In this document: positions 21,400-29,803 of the stretch, piece after piece
How positions within the stretch are numbered: the first letter of the stretch is position 1
Layout: each line of letters opens with the position of its first letter
From: Amycolatopsis sp. CA-128772
Lineage (GTDB): Bacteria > Actinomycetota > Actinomycetes > Mycobacteriales > Pseudonocardiaceae
Direction: 5' to 3'
Assembly: GCF_002904295.1 (NCBI RefSeq)
Contig: NZ_PPHG01000025.1
Location: forward strand, 186,001-250,000
DNA: 64,000 nucleotides
The notes under the pieces: model-generated
Seen by the model: the letters and a program-made list of their open reading frames with translations, nothing else
What the model was told of the DNA's origin: nothing
Database searches by the model: none
Program-made: the position numbers and the translations under genes

Positions 21400-24270
21400 G
21401 TGAGCCAGACAGTCGAACGTCCCGAGCAGGCCCCCGGCGAGGCACCGGCGTGGTGGACCGCCGCCCGCCTCCCCGGCGAGACCGCCGGGACCGCCGAGAC
21501 CGGCGACCGCCCCGGCTGGGCGCTGCTCACCGACGACGTCCTGGCCTCCCTCCCCGCCGAAGGTGACTGGCCCACCCCCGTCGAGGCCGACGGGGCTCAC
21601 GTCTTCAAGCACGCCGTCCTCCCGTTCCTCGCCGCCACCCGGCAGCTCCTCGTGCACCGCCTCCCGGCCGCCGAACGCCTCTGGCCCGGTGTCGAGTCCT
21701 GGCTCGGCGGGCAGCTCACCGCCCTCGCCGCCCGGACCTTCGTGCTCGAACTGCACTCCGCCAAGAAGGCCGGGCTGCTGCGCGGGGCCACCGGGCGGGA
21801 CCGGTTCGTCGACTTCCTGCGCCTGCTCGGCAGCCGCGGCCACCTCACCGGGGTGCTGACCCGCCACCCGCTGCTCGCCCGGCTGCTCGCCCAGACCTGC
21901 CTGCGCACCGCCGACGCCGTCGCCGAGCTGCTCACGCGGTTCGCCGCGGACCGGGACGCCCTGTGCGCCGGCCTGCTCGCCGGCAGCGCCGCCGAGCCGA
22001 GCGAACTGACGCTGGGTGCCGGTGACGTGCACTCCGGTGGGCGCGCGGTGGCCGTGCTCGGCTTCGCCGACGGACGGCGGCTCGTCTACAAGCCGCGGCC
22101 GCTCGGGCTGCTCGCCCGGTGGGGCGACCTGCTGCGCTGGTTCGCCGAAGAACGGCCCGGGCTGGCGCCGCGCCCGCTGGGCGTGCTGGCCCGCGACGGC
22201 TACGGCTGGGTCGAGTACGTCCCCGCGCGCCCGTGCGCCGACCAGGCCGGCGTCGAGCTGTTCTACCGCCGCCAGGGCGCCCTGCTCGCCCTGCTCTACG
22301 CCCTCGACGCCACCGACATGCACTGCGAAAACCTCATCGCCTCCGGTGACCAGCCGATGCTGGTCGACGTCGAGACGCTGTTCCACCCGGCGTTCACCGC
22401 GCTGACCCGCAACGGGCCCGACCCGGCCGCCGCCGCGCTGCGCCGCTCGGTCGCCCGGACCGCGCTGCTGCCCACGCTGATGCTCGGCGAGCACGGCGCC
22501 CTCGACGTCTCGGCCTTCGGCGGCGGCAACGGCGAGCCGAGCCCGGTCGAGGTGCCGCACTGGGCCGGCGCCGGGACCGACGACATGCGCCTGGCCCGCG
22601 GGCCGCTCCCCTACGCCGGCGGCTCGAACCGCCCGGTGCTCGCGGGGGCCGAGGTCGACGCCGGGATGTACCGCCAGAGCCTGCTGAGCGGGTTCCGCGC
22701 CGCCTACGAGTCCCTGGTGGACCGCCGCGCCGAGCTGCTCGGTGGCGCGCTGGACGCGTTCGCGGACGAGGAGATCCGCCTGGTCATGCGCCCGACGCAG
22801 GTCTACGCCACGCTGCTGACCGACTCGACGCACCCGGCGCACCTGACCGCGGGCGCCGCCCGGCCGGCGGCGTTCGCCTCGCTCGCCGACGACACCGGCA
22901 AGGCCCACCTGCCCGCGCTCGTGGCCCACGAGATCGCCGAGCTGTGCGCCGGCGACGTGCCGGTGTTCACCGCCGCCGCGGGTTCGGTCGACGTCACCAC
23001 CGGTACCGGCGCGGTGCTGCCCGGCCTGCTCGCCGCCAGTGGCCTGGACCAGGCCCGCGCGAAGATCGCCCAGCTGTGCGCGGAGGACCTGCGCGAGCAG
23101 GAGTGGTTCGTGGAGGCCACCCTCGCCACCCGCCGGCCGGAGGTCCGCCACCGCGCGGGCGCGCCGCTGCCGGGGGCGGTCGCCGCCGTCGTGCCCGACA
23201 GCCAGCACCTGCTCGCGCTGGCCTCCGCGATCGGCGACGACCTCGTCGCCCGCGCCGCCCACGAGGACGGCCGGGCCAACTGGGTCGGCCTGGAACTCCT
23301 GGACGGCCGGCACTGGCTGGTGCTGCCGATGGGCGCCGGGCTCGCCGAGGGCTACTGCGGCACGGCGCTGTTCCTGGCCCAGCTGGGCCGGCTGACCGGC
23401 ACCGCCCGGTACTCCGAGCTGGCCGCCAAGGCCGTGCGCACGCTGCCGGCGCTCGTCGAGGTCCTCGCCGAACACCCGGAGCTGGCCCGCGAAGTCGGCT
23501 CCGGCGGGTTCTTCGGCCTGGGCGGGATCTGTTACGCCGTCGCCCGCCTGGCCTCGCTCCTCGAGGACAGCACGCTCGCCGCCTGCCTGCCCGCCGCGAT
23601 CGCCGCGACCGCCGCCGCCGACACGGCCGCACCCGCCGGCGTCGGCGAAGGCACCGCGGGCGCCCTCGCCGCGATGCACGCCGTGCACGCGGAAAGCGGA
23701 CTGTCCGAAGCGGCCGGACTGGCCGCCATCCTCTCCCGGCGCCTCGCCGGTGCCCCGCGTCCAGCCGCCCCCGGTTTCCTGTGGGGCGCGGCGGGCGTCG
23801 ACTGGGCACTCGGCCGGGGCGGCCGGACCGCGGCGGAACCGGTGTCCGGCGACCTGGGCTGGTGCTCGGGGGTCGCCGGCCGGGTCCTCGCCGCGGCCGC
23901 CGCCCGTGGCCACGCCGGGCCGCCGCCCGGCGCCGCCACGCAGACGGCGGACGCCTTCTCGGCCGCGGTGGCCGCCCGGCCGCCGTCGTCGGACCAGTCG
24001 CTCTGCCACGGCGAGCTCGGCACCTTGGAAGCACTCGTGGTGCTGGCCGGGCAGGGGCACGAACCGTCGGTCTCCGCGTTGCGGAGGGCGACCTCGCGCC
24101 TCGTGGGCGCCGTCGAAGGACACGGGCTCCAGTGCGGTACGCCGCACGGCGTAGCGAGCCCGGGCCTGCTGACCGGAACCGGGGGTATCGGTTTCGGGTT
24201 GTTGCGGGTCGGTTTTCCCGAACAGGTTCCGTCGGTTCTCCTGTTGGAGCCGTCGGGACGTCCCCAGTAA
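21400..24270 (+). CDS. LanM-type class II lanthipeptide synthetase
   Basis: A 956-residue bifunctional enzyme: residues about 1-580 are the DUF4135 dehydratase and about 600-956 the LanC-like cyclase. The dehydratase shows GGRAVAVLGFADGRRLVYKPRPL and ALDATDMHCENLIASG with the D-H-N pattern of the ATP site, then LVDVETLF. The cyclase has the three zinc ligands Cys822 (GDLGWCSG), Cys869 and His870 (SLCHGELG), plus the terminal GTPHGVASPGLLTGTGGIG. It therefore looks active in both steps. The start is a GTG with a weak ribosome site; direct repeats lie upstream. A cysteine-free small peptide gene follows 32 bp downstream, which is odd for a lanthionine-forming enzyme. Confidence 0.88.
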   Translation: MSQTVERPEQAPGEAPAWWTAARLPGETAGTAETGDRPGWALLTDDVLASLPAEGDWPTPVEADGAHVFKHAVLPFLAATRQLLVHRLPAAERLWPGVESWLGGQLTALAARTFVLELHSAKKAGLLRGATGRDRFVDFLRLLGSRGHLTGVLTRHPLLARLLAQTCLRTADAVAELLTRFAADRDALCAGLLAGSAAEPSELTLGAGDVHSGGRAVAVLGFADGRRLVYKPRPLGLLARWGDLLRWFAEERPGLAPRPLGVLARDGYGWVEYVPARPCADQAGVELFYRRQGALLALLYALDATDMHCENLIASGDQPMLVDVETLFHPAFTALTRNGPDPAAAALRRSVARTALLPTLMLGEHGALDVSAFGGGNGEPSPVEVPHWAGAGTDDMRLARGPLPYAGGSNRPVLAGAEVDAGMYRQSLLSGFRAAYESLVDRRAELLGGALDAFADEEIRLVMRPTQVYATLLTDSTHPAHLTAGAARPAAFASLADDTGKAHLPALVAHEIAELCAGDVPVFTAAAGSVDVTTGTGAVLPGLLAASGLDQARAKIAQLCAEDLREQEWFVEATLATRRPEVRHRAGAPLPGAVAAVVPDSQHLLALASAIGDDLVARAAHEDGRANWVGLELLDGRHWLVLPMGAGLAEGYCGTALFLAQLGRLTGTARYSELAAKAVRTLPALVEVLAEHPELAREVGSGGFFGLGGICYAVARLASLLEDSTLAACLPAAIAATAAADTAAPAGVGEGTAGALAAMHAVHAESGLSEAAGLAAILSRRLAGAPRPAAPGFLWGAAGVDWALGRGGRTAAEPVSGDLGWCSGVAGRVLAAAAARGHAGPPPGAATQTADAFSAAVAARPPSSDQSLCHGELGTLEALVVLAGQGHEPSVSALRRATSRLVGAVEGHGLQCGTPHGVASPGLLTGTGGIGFGLLRVGFPEQVPSVLLLEPSGRPQ

Positions 24271-24302
24271 TTGCCTCGGAACACCTCATCCTGGGAGTGC
24301 AG

Positions 24303-24521
24303 ATGCGCAACGACACCAACGCCGGCGAATTCGACCCGACCGTCGCCGGTTCCGAGGTGGACAGCCCGCTCGGGGACACCGCTCCGGGTGCGGAGCCCGC
24401 CCCCAGAACGAAGATCGGTGTCCGCGCGGGGATTCTCGCCGGGCTGACCCTCGGCGTGGCGAGCGCCGCGGTGGTCACGATGGACATCAGCACCGTGGTG
24501 AGCAACCACACGCACGCGTGA
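24303..24521 (+). CDS. Small peptide after lanM, possible precursor without cysteine
   Basis: A 72-residue peptide. Residues 1-36 are acidic and polar (GEFDPTVAGSEVD), residues about 39-60 are strongly hydrophobic (AGILAGLTLGVASAAVV), and the end is DISTVVSNHTHA. A GGAG site lies close upstream, and the gene is directly behind lanM, as for a precursor. There is no Cys anywhere, so intramolecular lanthionine cannot form; Ser/Thr dehydration remains possible (Thr59, Ser63, Thr64, Ser67, Thr70). Alternatively it is a small membrane peptide or immunity factor, and the true LanM substrate is elsewhere. A precursor role is inferred from position only. Confidence 0.6.
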   Translation: MRNDTNAGEFDPTVAGSEVDSPLGDTAPGAEPAPRTKIGVRAGILAGLTLGVASAAVVTMDISTVVSNHTHA

Positions 24522-24632
24522 CGTGCTCGCGACGGCACAAAGCGTGACAACAACCCCGATGTTGCCGTCCGAACAGTGGAATCTCCACCGGAAGAACACC
24601 GAATCCGTGGCTCCGGTCTCTAAGGTTGGCGC

Positions 24633-27569
24633 ATGCGCACCCGTGCCCCCGCTCTCGTCGGCCGAGGAACGGAGATCGAGGAGATCGAGCGGGTGTTGGA
24701 CGACGCTCGCCGCTCTTCCGGATCGGCCGTGTTCGTCACGGGGGAACCCGGGATCGGCAAGACCCGGCTCGCCGCCGAAGCGGTGGGCCGCGCCCTCGAC
24801 GCGGGGTTGGTGGTGCTGCGGGGACGCGGCAGCACCACCGGGCCCGCGGTGCCGTTCCGGGCGCTCACCGAAGCCCTGCTGTCCCTGGCCCGCACGGGCG
24901 GTCACGAGCTGGTCGAACAGCTCGGGCCGTACCGGTCGGTGCTGGGCAGGCTGATCCCGGACTGGGCCGCCGGCACCGACACCGCGGGCGACTCCTCGCT
25001 GGTCGTGCTCGCCGAGGCGACGCTGCGGCTCACCGGCCTGGCCGGGTCGGGCCGCGGCTGCCTCTTCGTCGTCGACGACCTCCAGGACTCCGACGTCGAA
25101 ACCCTCGCCGTGGTCGAGTACCTCGCCGCCAACGTCCGCACGCAGCCCGTGGTCGTCCTGGCCACGCTGCGCGCCGAACCCTCGCCCGCGCTGGAGGCCG
25201 CCCACGCCGTCGCCCGGCGCGGCGAGGGCTTCCTGATGCCGCTGGACAGCCTCGGGCCCGCCGAGGTGCGGGAGGTGGTGGCCTCGTCCCTCGGCGCCGA
25301 GCCCGCCCAGGTGCCCGCCGACGTGGCCGAGCGCCTGTTCACCGACAGCGCGGGCAATCCCCTGGTCGTCGAGGAACTGCTGCACAGCATGGTGGCCGCG
25401 GGCGAGCTGGTGAACGGCGCGGCGGGCTGGCGGTTCACCGGGCACAGCCGCGGCGCCGTGCCCTCCACGCTCGTCACCATCATCACCCGCCGCGCGGATC
25501 GCCTCGGCGAACGCGGCAAGCAGCTGCTCGCCATCGCCGCGGTGCTCGGCCGCCGGTTCCCGCTCTCGGTGGTGCAGCGGGTGAGCGAACTGGACGACCA
25601 CAGCCTGTTCGGCCACCTGCAGTCCGCCGTCGCCGCGCAGCTGCTCATCGCCGACGAACGCGGCGAAGACTGGTACGCCTTCCGCCACCCGCTCACCGCC
25701 GAAGCGCTGCTCACGCTGTTGAACCCCGCCGAACGCGTGGCGCTGTCGGCGAAGGCGGCCGACGCCGTGGTGGAGCTGCACCCCGAGCTGCCGGGCGAGC
25801 TGTGCAGCCTGGCCGCGTCGCTGCGGCTGGGCGCGGGCGACCGCTGGGCGGCCGCCGACCTGTACCGCGAGGCGGCCCGCCGCGCGCTGGCCGAGGGCGC
25901 GCCGGGGTCGGCGATCGCCGTGCTGGAACACGCGGTGAACCTGCTCGGCGACGACGCGGACCGCGGCGGCGAACAGTCCGGGCGGTACCGCGACCTGCTG
26001 GAGCTGCTGCTGTTCGCGCTGGCGGAGGCGGGGCAGTTCGACCGCGCGGTGAAGGTCGCCGGTTCGCTGCGGCCGGCCGACAGCCGGGACCGGGCGCGCC
26101 AGATCCGCGTCCACGTGCGGCTGGCGTGGGCGGCGCAGGTCGCCGGCCGCTGGGCGGAGGGCTTCGAGCAGGTCGCCGCGGCCCGGGCGCTGCTGCCCGA
26201 TGGGGAGCTGGACGAGGAGGCTGTGGCGGTCGACGCGGTGGACGCGTACCTGTCGATGTCCGGCCCGGCTTCGGACCGGGTGCGCCGCAGCGAGGAGCTG
26301 GCCCGCCGCGCGGTCACCGGGGCCGAGCGGATCGGCTCCCCCGCCACGGCGTGCCAGGCGCTGTACGCGGTCGGGTTCGTCGTGCGCGAGCGGGACATGG
26401 CCGAGTCGGACGAGTGCTTCCGGCGGATGCTCGACAGCGCCGCCGAACACCGGCTGACGAACTGGCGCAACTACGCACTGGTCGGCCTGGGCGGCAACGC
26501 CTGGCTGTCCGAAGCGGACCCGTCCGGTTTGGAGACCGCCCGCGCCGAGGCGCTGCGCACCGGCGGGATCAGCCTCGCCTACAACGCGGAAGCGGTGCTG
26601 GGCCTGCATTCCGTGCTGTGCGGGAGGTTCGACGAGGCCGGGCAACGGCTCGACGCGTGCTACGCGGAGGCGTCGCGGATCAAGCTGTTCGCGGTCAGCA
26701 GGTACGTCCAGATGGCCCAGGCGGTATTGGCGGGTCACCGCGGCGACCGCCGGACGATGGAGGGCGCCCTCGCCGAGTTCCGGCGCGACGGCGGTGACAC
26801 CGGCCCGGAGGCACCGCTCGCGCGCGGCCTCGCGCAGGTCTTCTGTTCCCTGCTGGAGGAGGACCGCGAGACGGCCCGCGCCGAGCTGGAGACGCTCGCG
26901 GCCGACCAGGCCCGCCAGCAGAGCACGTTCCACCTGGCCGGCACGCACGGCCTGAAGCTCCTGCTGGACGCGATCGCCGGCGACGCGAGCTGGGACGACC
27001 ACCGGCGCATCGCCGCCGGAGCGGCCGGCGGGATGCGCTGGAACCGCCAGTTCGTCCTGCTGGCCGAAGCGGTGCTGCACGGCCGCGACAACGCGCCCGA
27101 CGCCGCGGCGGGCGCCATGCGGCGCGCGGCGCAGGCGGCCTCCCCGTTCGGCATCGCCCGCCCGCTGGGCCTGCGCCTGGCCGCGGAACCGGCGGTCGAC
27201 CACGGCTGGGGCGAACCGGCGGACTGGCTCCGCGAAGCCGAGAGCCAGTTCCACGGCGCGGACGTGATCCCGGCGGCCAGCGCGTGCCGGGCCCTGCTGC
27301 GCCGGGCCGGGGCGTCGGTGCAGCAGCGCCGCACCGGAACGGAACGGGTACCGGAGAGCCTGCGCGCGATCGGCGTGACGCTGCGCGAGTACGAGGTGTT
27401 CGAGCTGCTGGCGTTCCGGCTCAGCAACAAGGCACTGGCGGCGCGCCTGCACATCTCGCCGCGGACCGTGGAGAAGCACGTGGCGGCGTTGCTGATGAAG
27501 ACGTCGGTGCGCGACCGGGCCGAGCTGGCCGTCTTCGCCGCTGAGCACTCATCGGCGTCAGAGGTCTGA
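24633..27569 (+). CDS. LAL-type LuxR-family transcriptional regulator
   Basis: A 978-residue large ATP-binding LuxR regulator, a common pathway-specific activator in actinomycetes. Walker A is in TGEPGIGKTRLA (about residues 41-52), Walker B is near GCLFVVDDLQDSD, a long helical TPR-like middle follows, and a C-terminal LuxR helix-turn-helix covers about residues 915-970 (VTLREYEVFELL, LHISPRTVEKHVAALLMK). A TAAGGT box ends about seven bases before the ATG and could be a -10 of a leaderless transcript. It lies 111 bp after the lanM-linked peptide on the same strand and probably controls that unit. Confidence 0.9.
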   Translation: MRTRAPALVGRGTEIEEIERVLDDARRSSGSAVFVTGEPGIGKTRLAAEAVGRALDAGLVVLRGRGSTTGPAVPFRALTEALLSLARTGGHELVEQLGPYRSVLGRLIPDWAAGTDTAGDSSLVVLAEATLRLTGLAGSGRGCLFVVDDLQDSDVETLAVVEYLAANVRTQPVVVLATLRAEPSPALEAAHAVARRGEGFLMPLDSLGPAEVREVVASSLGAEPAQVPADVAERLFTDSAGNPLVVEELLHSMVAAGELVNGAAGWRFTGHSRGAVPSTLVTIITRRADRLGERGKQLLAIAAVLGRRFPLSVVQRVSELDDHSLFGHLQSAVAAQLLIADERGEDWYAFRHPLTAEALLTLLNPAERVALSAKAADAVVELHPELPGELCSLAASLRLGAGDRWAAADLYREAARRALAEGAPGSAIAVLEHAVNLLGDDADRGGEQSGRYRDLLELLLFALAEAGQFDRAVKVAGSLRPADSRDRARQIRVHVRLAWAAQVAGRWAEGFEQVAAARALLPDGELDEEAVAVDAVDAYLSMSGPASDRVRRSEELARRAVTGAERIGSPATACQALYAVGFVVRERDMAESDECFRRMLDSAAEHRLTNWRNYALVGLGGNAWLSEADPSGLETARAEALRTGGISLAYNAEAVLGLHSVLCGRFDEAGQRLDACYAEASRIKLFAVSRYVQMAQAVLAGHRGDRRTMEGALAEFRRDGGDTGPEAPLARGLAQVFCSLLEEDRETARAELETLAADQARQQSTFHLAGTHGLKLLLDAIAGDASWDDHRRIAAGAAGGMRWNRQFVLLAEAVLHGRDNAPDAAAGAMRRAAQAASPFGIARPLGLRLAAEPAVDHGWGEPADWLREAESQFHGADVIPAASACRALLRRAGASVQQRRTGTERVPESLRAIGVTLREYEVFELLAFRLSNKALAARLHISPRTVEKHVAALLMKTSVRDRAELAVFAAEHSSASEV

Positions 27570-28039
27570 CCGGGGGGCCGGATCCCGCCCCCGCCGCCCC
27601 GGTGCGAGTCGGCCGCCGGACGGTGCCGAAGCCGACCACGTCGGCCTGTCCCGCTCCCGCCGCCGGCCGGAGCGGTTCGCACCGTTCCGCGCGCGGAAGG
27701 CCCCTTCGCCCCAGCCGGCACCGTGCTGGGTCAATTCGACAGCGCGCAGTCGTGGATCGTGGCGATCAGCTTGCCGTCGCGGGGCACGCGAGCGCCGGCA
27801 GCGCACCGGGGCCGTCCGTCCCGGCCGCGCCGATGAGCACCGTGCGGCCGGGCACGCGATGCAGCACCACCGGGCGGGAACCGCGGCAGGTGCGGCGGGC
27901 CCTCGGCGACCATGTCGGCCGGTGTGGTTCCCGTGGGTGACACCCGAACCGGTGCGATGATCCGCGGATCCGTTCCGCCGCCCCGGTTGCGGGGCAGTCC
28001 CGGCACGACGGAAACCGGATCCAGAACAGGAGAATCGCC
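27570..28039. other. Intergenic stretch without a convincing gene
   Basis: These 470 bases lie between the LAL gene and a small secreted peptide gene. TTCCGCGCGCGGAAGGCCCC (about 27684-27703) could be a weak terminator. On the minus strand, protein-like pieces appear in different frames (ending DGKLIATIHDCALSN near 27733, and VVLHRVPGRTVLIGAAG nearby), which might be a decayed gene, but no frame is continuous enough to call. Confidence 0.4.
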
Positions 28040-28240
28040 ATGCGACGCTTCACTGCCACGATCGGTGCCCTGGCGTTGACGACCGGAGTCCTCTTCGGAA
28101 CGGCGGGCGCCGCTTCGGCTCAGACGGAATCCGTGCCGCTCCTGCGGTGCGTGGGCAGCTCGCTGGAGATGTTCGCCACCACCGGCCTCTGCGTCCTCCC
28201 GCGCAACTTCCCCATCCTGGGCGCGCCGGTCGCCTCCTGA
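28040..28240 (+). CDS. Small secreted peptide with two cysteines
   Basis: A 66-residue precursor with a classical Sec signal: MRRF, a hydrophobic core (ATIGALALTTGVLFG) and a likely cleavage after AGAASA (residue 27). The mature 39-residue peptide has two Cys (37 and 51), enough for one disulfide enclosing a 13-residue loop, and a hydrophobic C-terminus (FPILGAPVAS). An AGGAG site precedes the ATG. It ends three bases from the convergent aldo/keto reductase gene. No family was recognised. It could be a small extracellular or cell-envelope peptide. Confidence 0.7.
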   Translation: MRRFTATIGALALTTGVLFGTAGAASAQTESVPLLRCVGSSLEMFATTGLCVLPRNFPILGAPVAS

Positions 28241-28243
28241 CGG

Positions 28244-29140
28244 TCAGCCCAGGGCGGCGTCCATCGAACGGGTGGGGATCGCGTCCAGCGCGGCCACCGT
28301 GGCGGCGTCCAGCTCGATCCCGGCCGCGGCGATGTTGGCCTCGAGGTGGGCTTCGCTCGCCGTGCCCGGGATCAGGTGGACGTTCGGGGCGTGCTGCAGC
28401 AGCCAGGCCAGGCCCACCTGCTCCGGCGAGTGGCCGAGCGCCTGCGCGGCGGCCAGCACGGCGGGTTCCCCGGTCACCTTCGGCAGGCCGGGGAACGCGC
28501 CGCCCAGCGGGAAGTACGGGACCCAGGCGATGTCCTGCGCGACGCACAGCGCGAGCATGTCCTCGTCGTCGCGGCTGACCAGGCTGTAGGCGTTCTGCAC
28601 GCAAGTGATCCCGGCCGGCAGGGCGCGGCGCAGGGTGTCGGTGGTGACGCTGCTGAGCCCGATCGCGCCGAGCTTGCCCTCGTCGCGCATCGCCGTCAGC
28701 ACGGCGAGCTGGTCGTCGAGGTCGACGAGCTGGTCCCCCTGGGCGAGCACGCCGGGCCGCCGGTCGGCGCGGCGCAGGTTCACCAGCGGGAGCCGGTCGA
28801 GCCCGAGCGCGCGGAGGTTGTCCTCCACGCTCGCGCGCAGCTGCGCCGGCCGCTGTGCGAGGCGGAGCGGGATCGGGGCACCGGGGTCCGGGTCGGCGCC
28901 GACCTTGCTGGCGACCAGGAAGTCGTCGCCGGCCCGGAGCGCGTCGCGGAGCACGCTGTTGACGAAGCCGTTGCCGTAGAACTGGGCGGTGTCGACGTGG
29001 TCGACGCCGAGCTCGACGGCGCGGCGCAGCAGCGCGACGGCGGCCCCGCGGTCGGCGTGCAGGCGCTCGAGCTGCATCGCCCCGAAGCCGACGCGGAAGA
29101 CGGTGCGGCCGGCGAGCTCGCCGCGTTCGGTGGAAGGCAT
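28244..29140 (-). CDS. Aldo/keto reductase
   Basis: A 298-residue NADPH-dependent aldo/keto reductase. The fold markers are GFGAMQLERL, the catalytic VDHVDTAQFYGNG (Asp and Tyr), FLVASKV (Lys) and, near the C-terminus, AWLLQHAPNVHLIPGTASEAHLEAN for cofactor binding. One segment (LPLVNLRRADRRPG) departs from the usual VDLYQLH pattern, so the conserved His is not seen there. It is divergent from a TetR gene with two operator-like palindromes between them, a classic regulator-target pair. The substrate is unknown. Confidence 0.85.
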   Translation of the reverse strand: MPSTERGELAGRTVFRVGFGAMQLERLHADRGAAVALLRRAVELGVDHVDTAQFYGNGFVNSVLRDALRAGDDFLVASKVGADPDPGAPIPLRLAQRPAQLRASVEDNLRALGLDRLPLVNLRRADRRPGVLAQGDQLVDLDDQLAVLTAMRDEGKLGAIGLSSVTTDTLRRALPAGITCVQNAYSLVSRDDEDMLALCVAQDIAWVPYFPLGGAFPGLPKVTGEPAVLAAAQALGHSPEQVGLAWLLQHAPNVHLIPGTASEAHLEANIAAAGIELDAATVAALDAIPTRSMDAALG

Positions 29141-29170
29141 GGGTGTCCCCGTCTCGTGCGATGATGGCCA

Positions 29171-29222
29171 AGCGGAGGACCCTCCGCTCAACCGGACCGT
29201 AGCACAACCGGAGGTGCCTCCG
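29171..29222. promoter_or_regulatory. Paired palindromes, probable TetR operators
   Basis: AGCGGAGG-AC-CCTCCGCT (29171-29188) is a perfect 8-2-8 palindrome, and CGGAGG-TG-CCTCCG (29209-29222) a 6-2-6 version of the same core. Their centres are 36 bp apart. They lie in the 84-bp gap between the divergent aldo/keto reductase and TetR genes, and the second overlaps the TetR ribosome site, suggesting autorepression. Confidence 0.75.
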
Positions 29223-29224
29223 CT

Positions 29225-29794
29225 TTGCCGTCGCCCGAACCCGGCCGGCCCGTGCGCTCCGACGCGCGCCGCAACCGGGACAAGCTCGTCGCGGTCGCGC
29301 GGGCCGCGTTCGCCGCCGCCGCCGGGACCGTCGCCCTGGAAGCCGTCGCCCGCGAGGCCGGCGTCGGGATCGGCACGCTCTACCGGCACTTCCCGACCCG
29401 GGAGGCGCTGGTCGAAGCCGTCTACGCGGCGGAACTCGACGACGTCACGGCCGGCGCCCCGGCCCTGCTCGAACGTCTCCCGCCGGAGCGGGCCCTGCGC
29501 GCGTGGATGGACCGCTACGCGGCGTTCGTGGCGACCAAACGCGGCATGGCGGACGTGTTGCGCGCCAGCGTGGCGTCCGGCCGCATCGCGACGCCGGCGA
29601 CGCGGCAGCGCATCACCGCGGCGATCGGCGCGATCCTCGACGCGGGGGCGAAGGCGGGCACGCTGCGCGCCGGAACGGACCCGGAGGACGTCACGCTGCT
29701 CCTGCTGGGCGTGTTCCTGTCCACCTCGGGCGAGCAGGACCCCGGGCGGACCCGCCGGATGCTCGACCTGATCGCCGACGCGGTGCGTGCGTAG
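29225..29794 (+). CDS. TetR-family transcriptional regulator
   Basis: A 189-residue repressor. The N-terminal helix-turn-helix spans about residues 15-60 (RDKLVAVARAAFAAAAG, then VAREAGVGIGTLYRHFPTREALVEAVY). The all-helical ligand domain follows, with a TetR C-terminal pattern (TLLLLGVFLSTSG). The start is a TTG with GGAGG ten bases upstream; no ATG or GTG in frame fits better. It is divergent from the aldo/keto reductase and probably represses both through the paired palindromes. Confidence 0.88.
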   Translation: MPSPEPGRPVRSDARRNRDKLVAVARAAFAAAAGTVALEAVAREAGVGIGTLYRHFPTREALVEAVYAAELDDVTAGAPALLERLPPERALRAWMDRYAAFVATKRGMADVLRASVASGRIATPATRQRITAAIGAILDAGAKAGTLRAGTDPEDVTLLLLGVFLSTSGEQDPGRTRRMLDLIADAVRA

Positions 29795-29803
29795 ACCGGC
29801 CGG

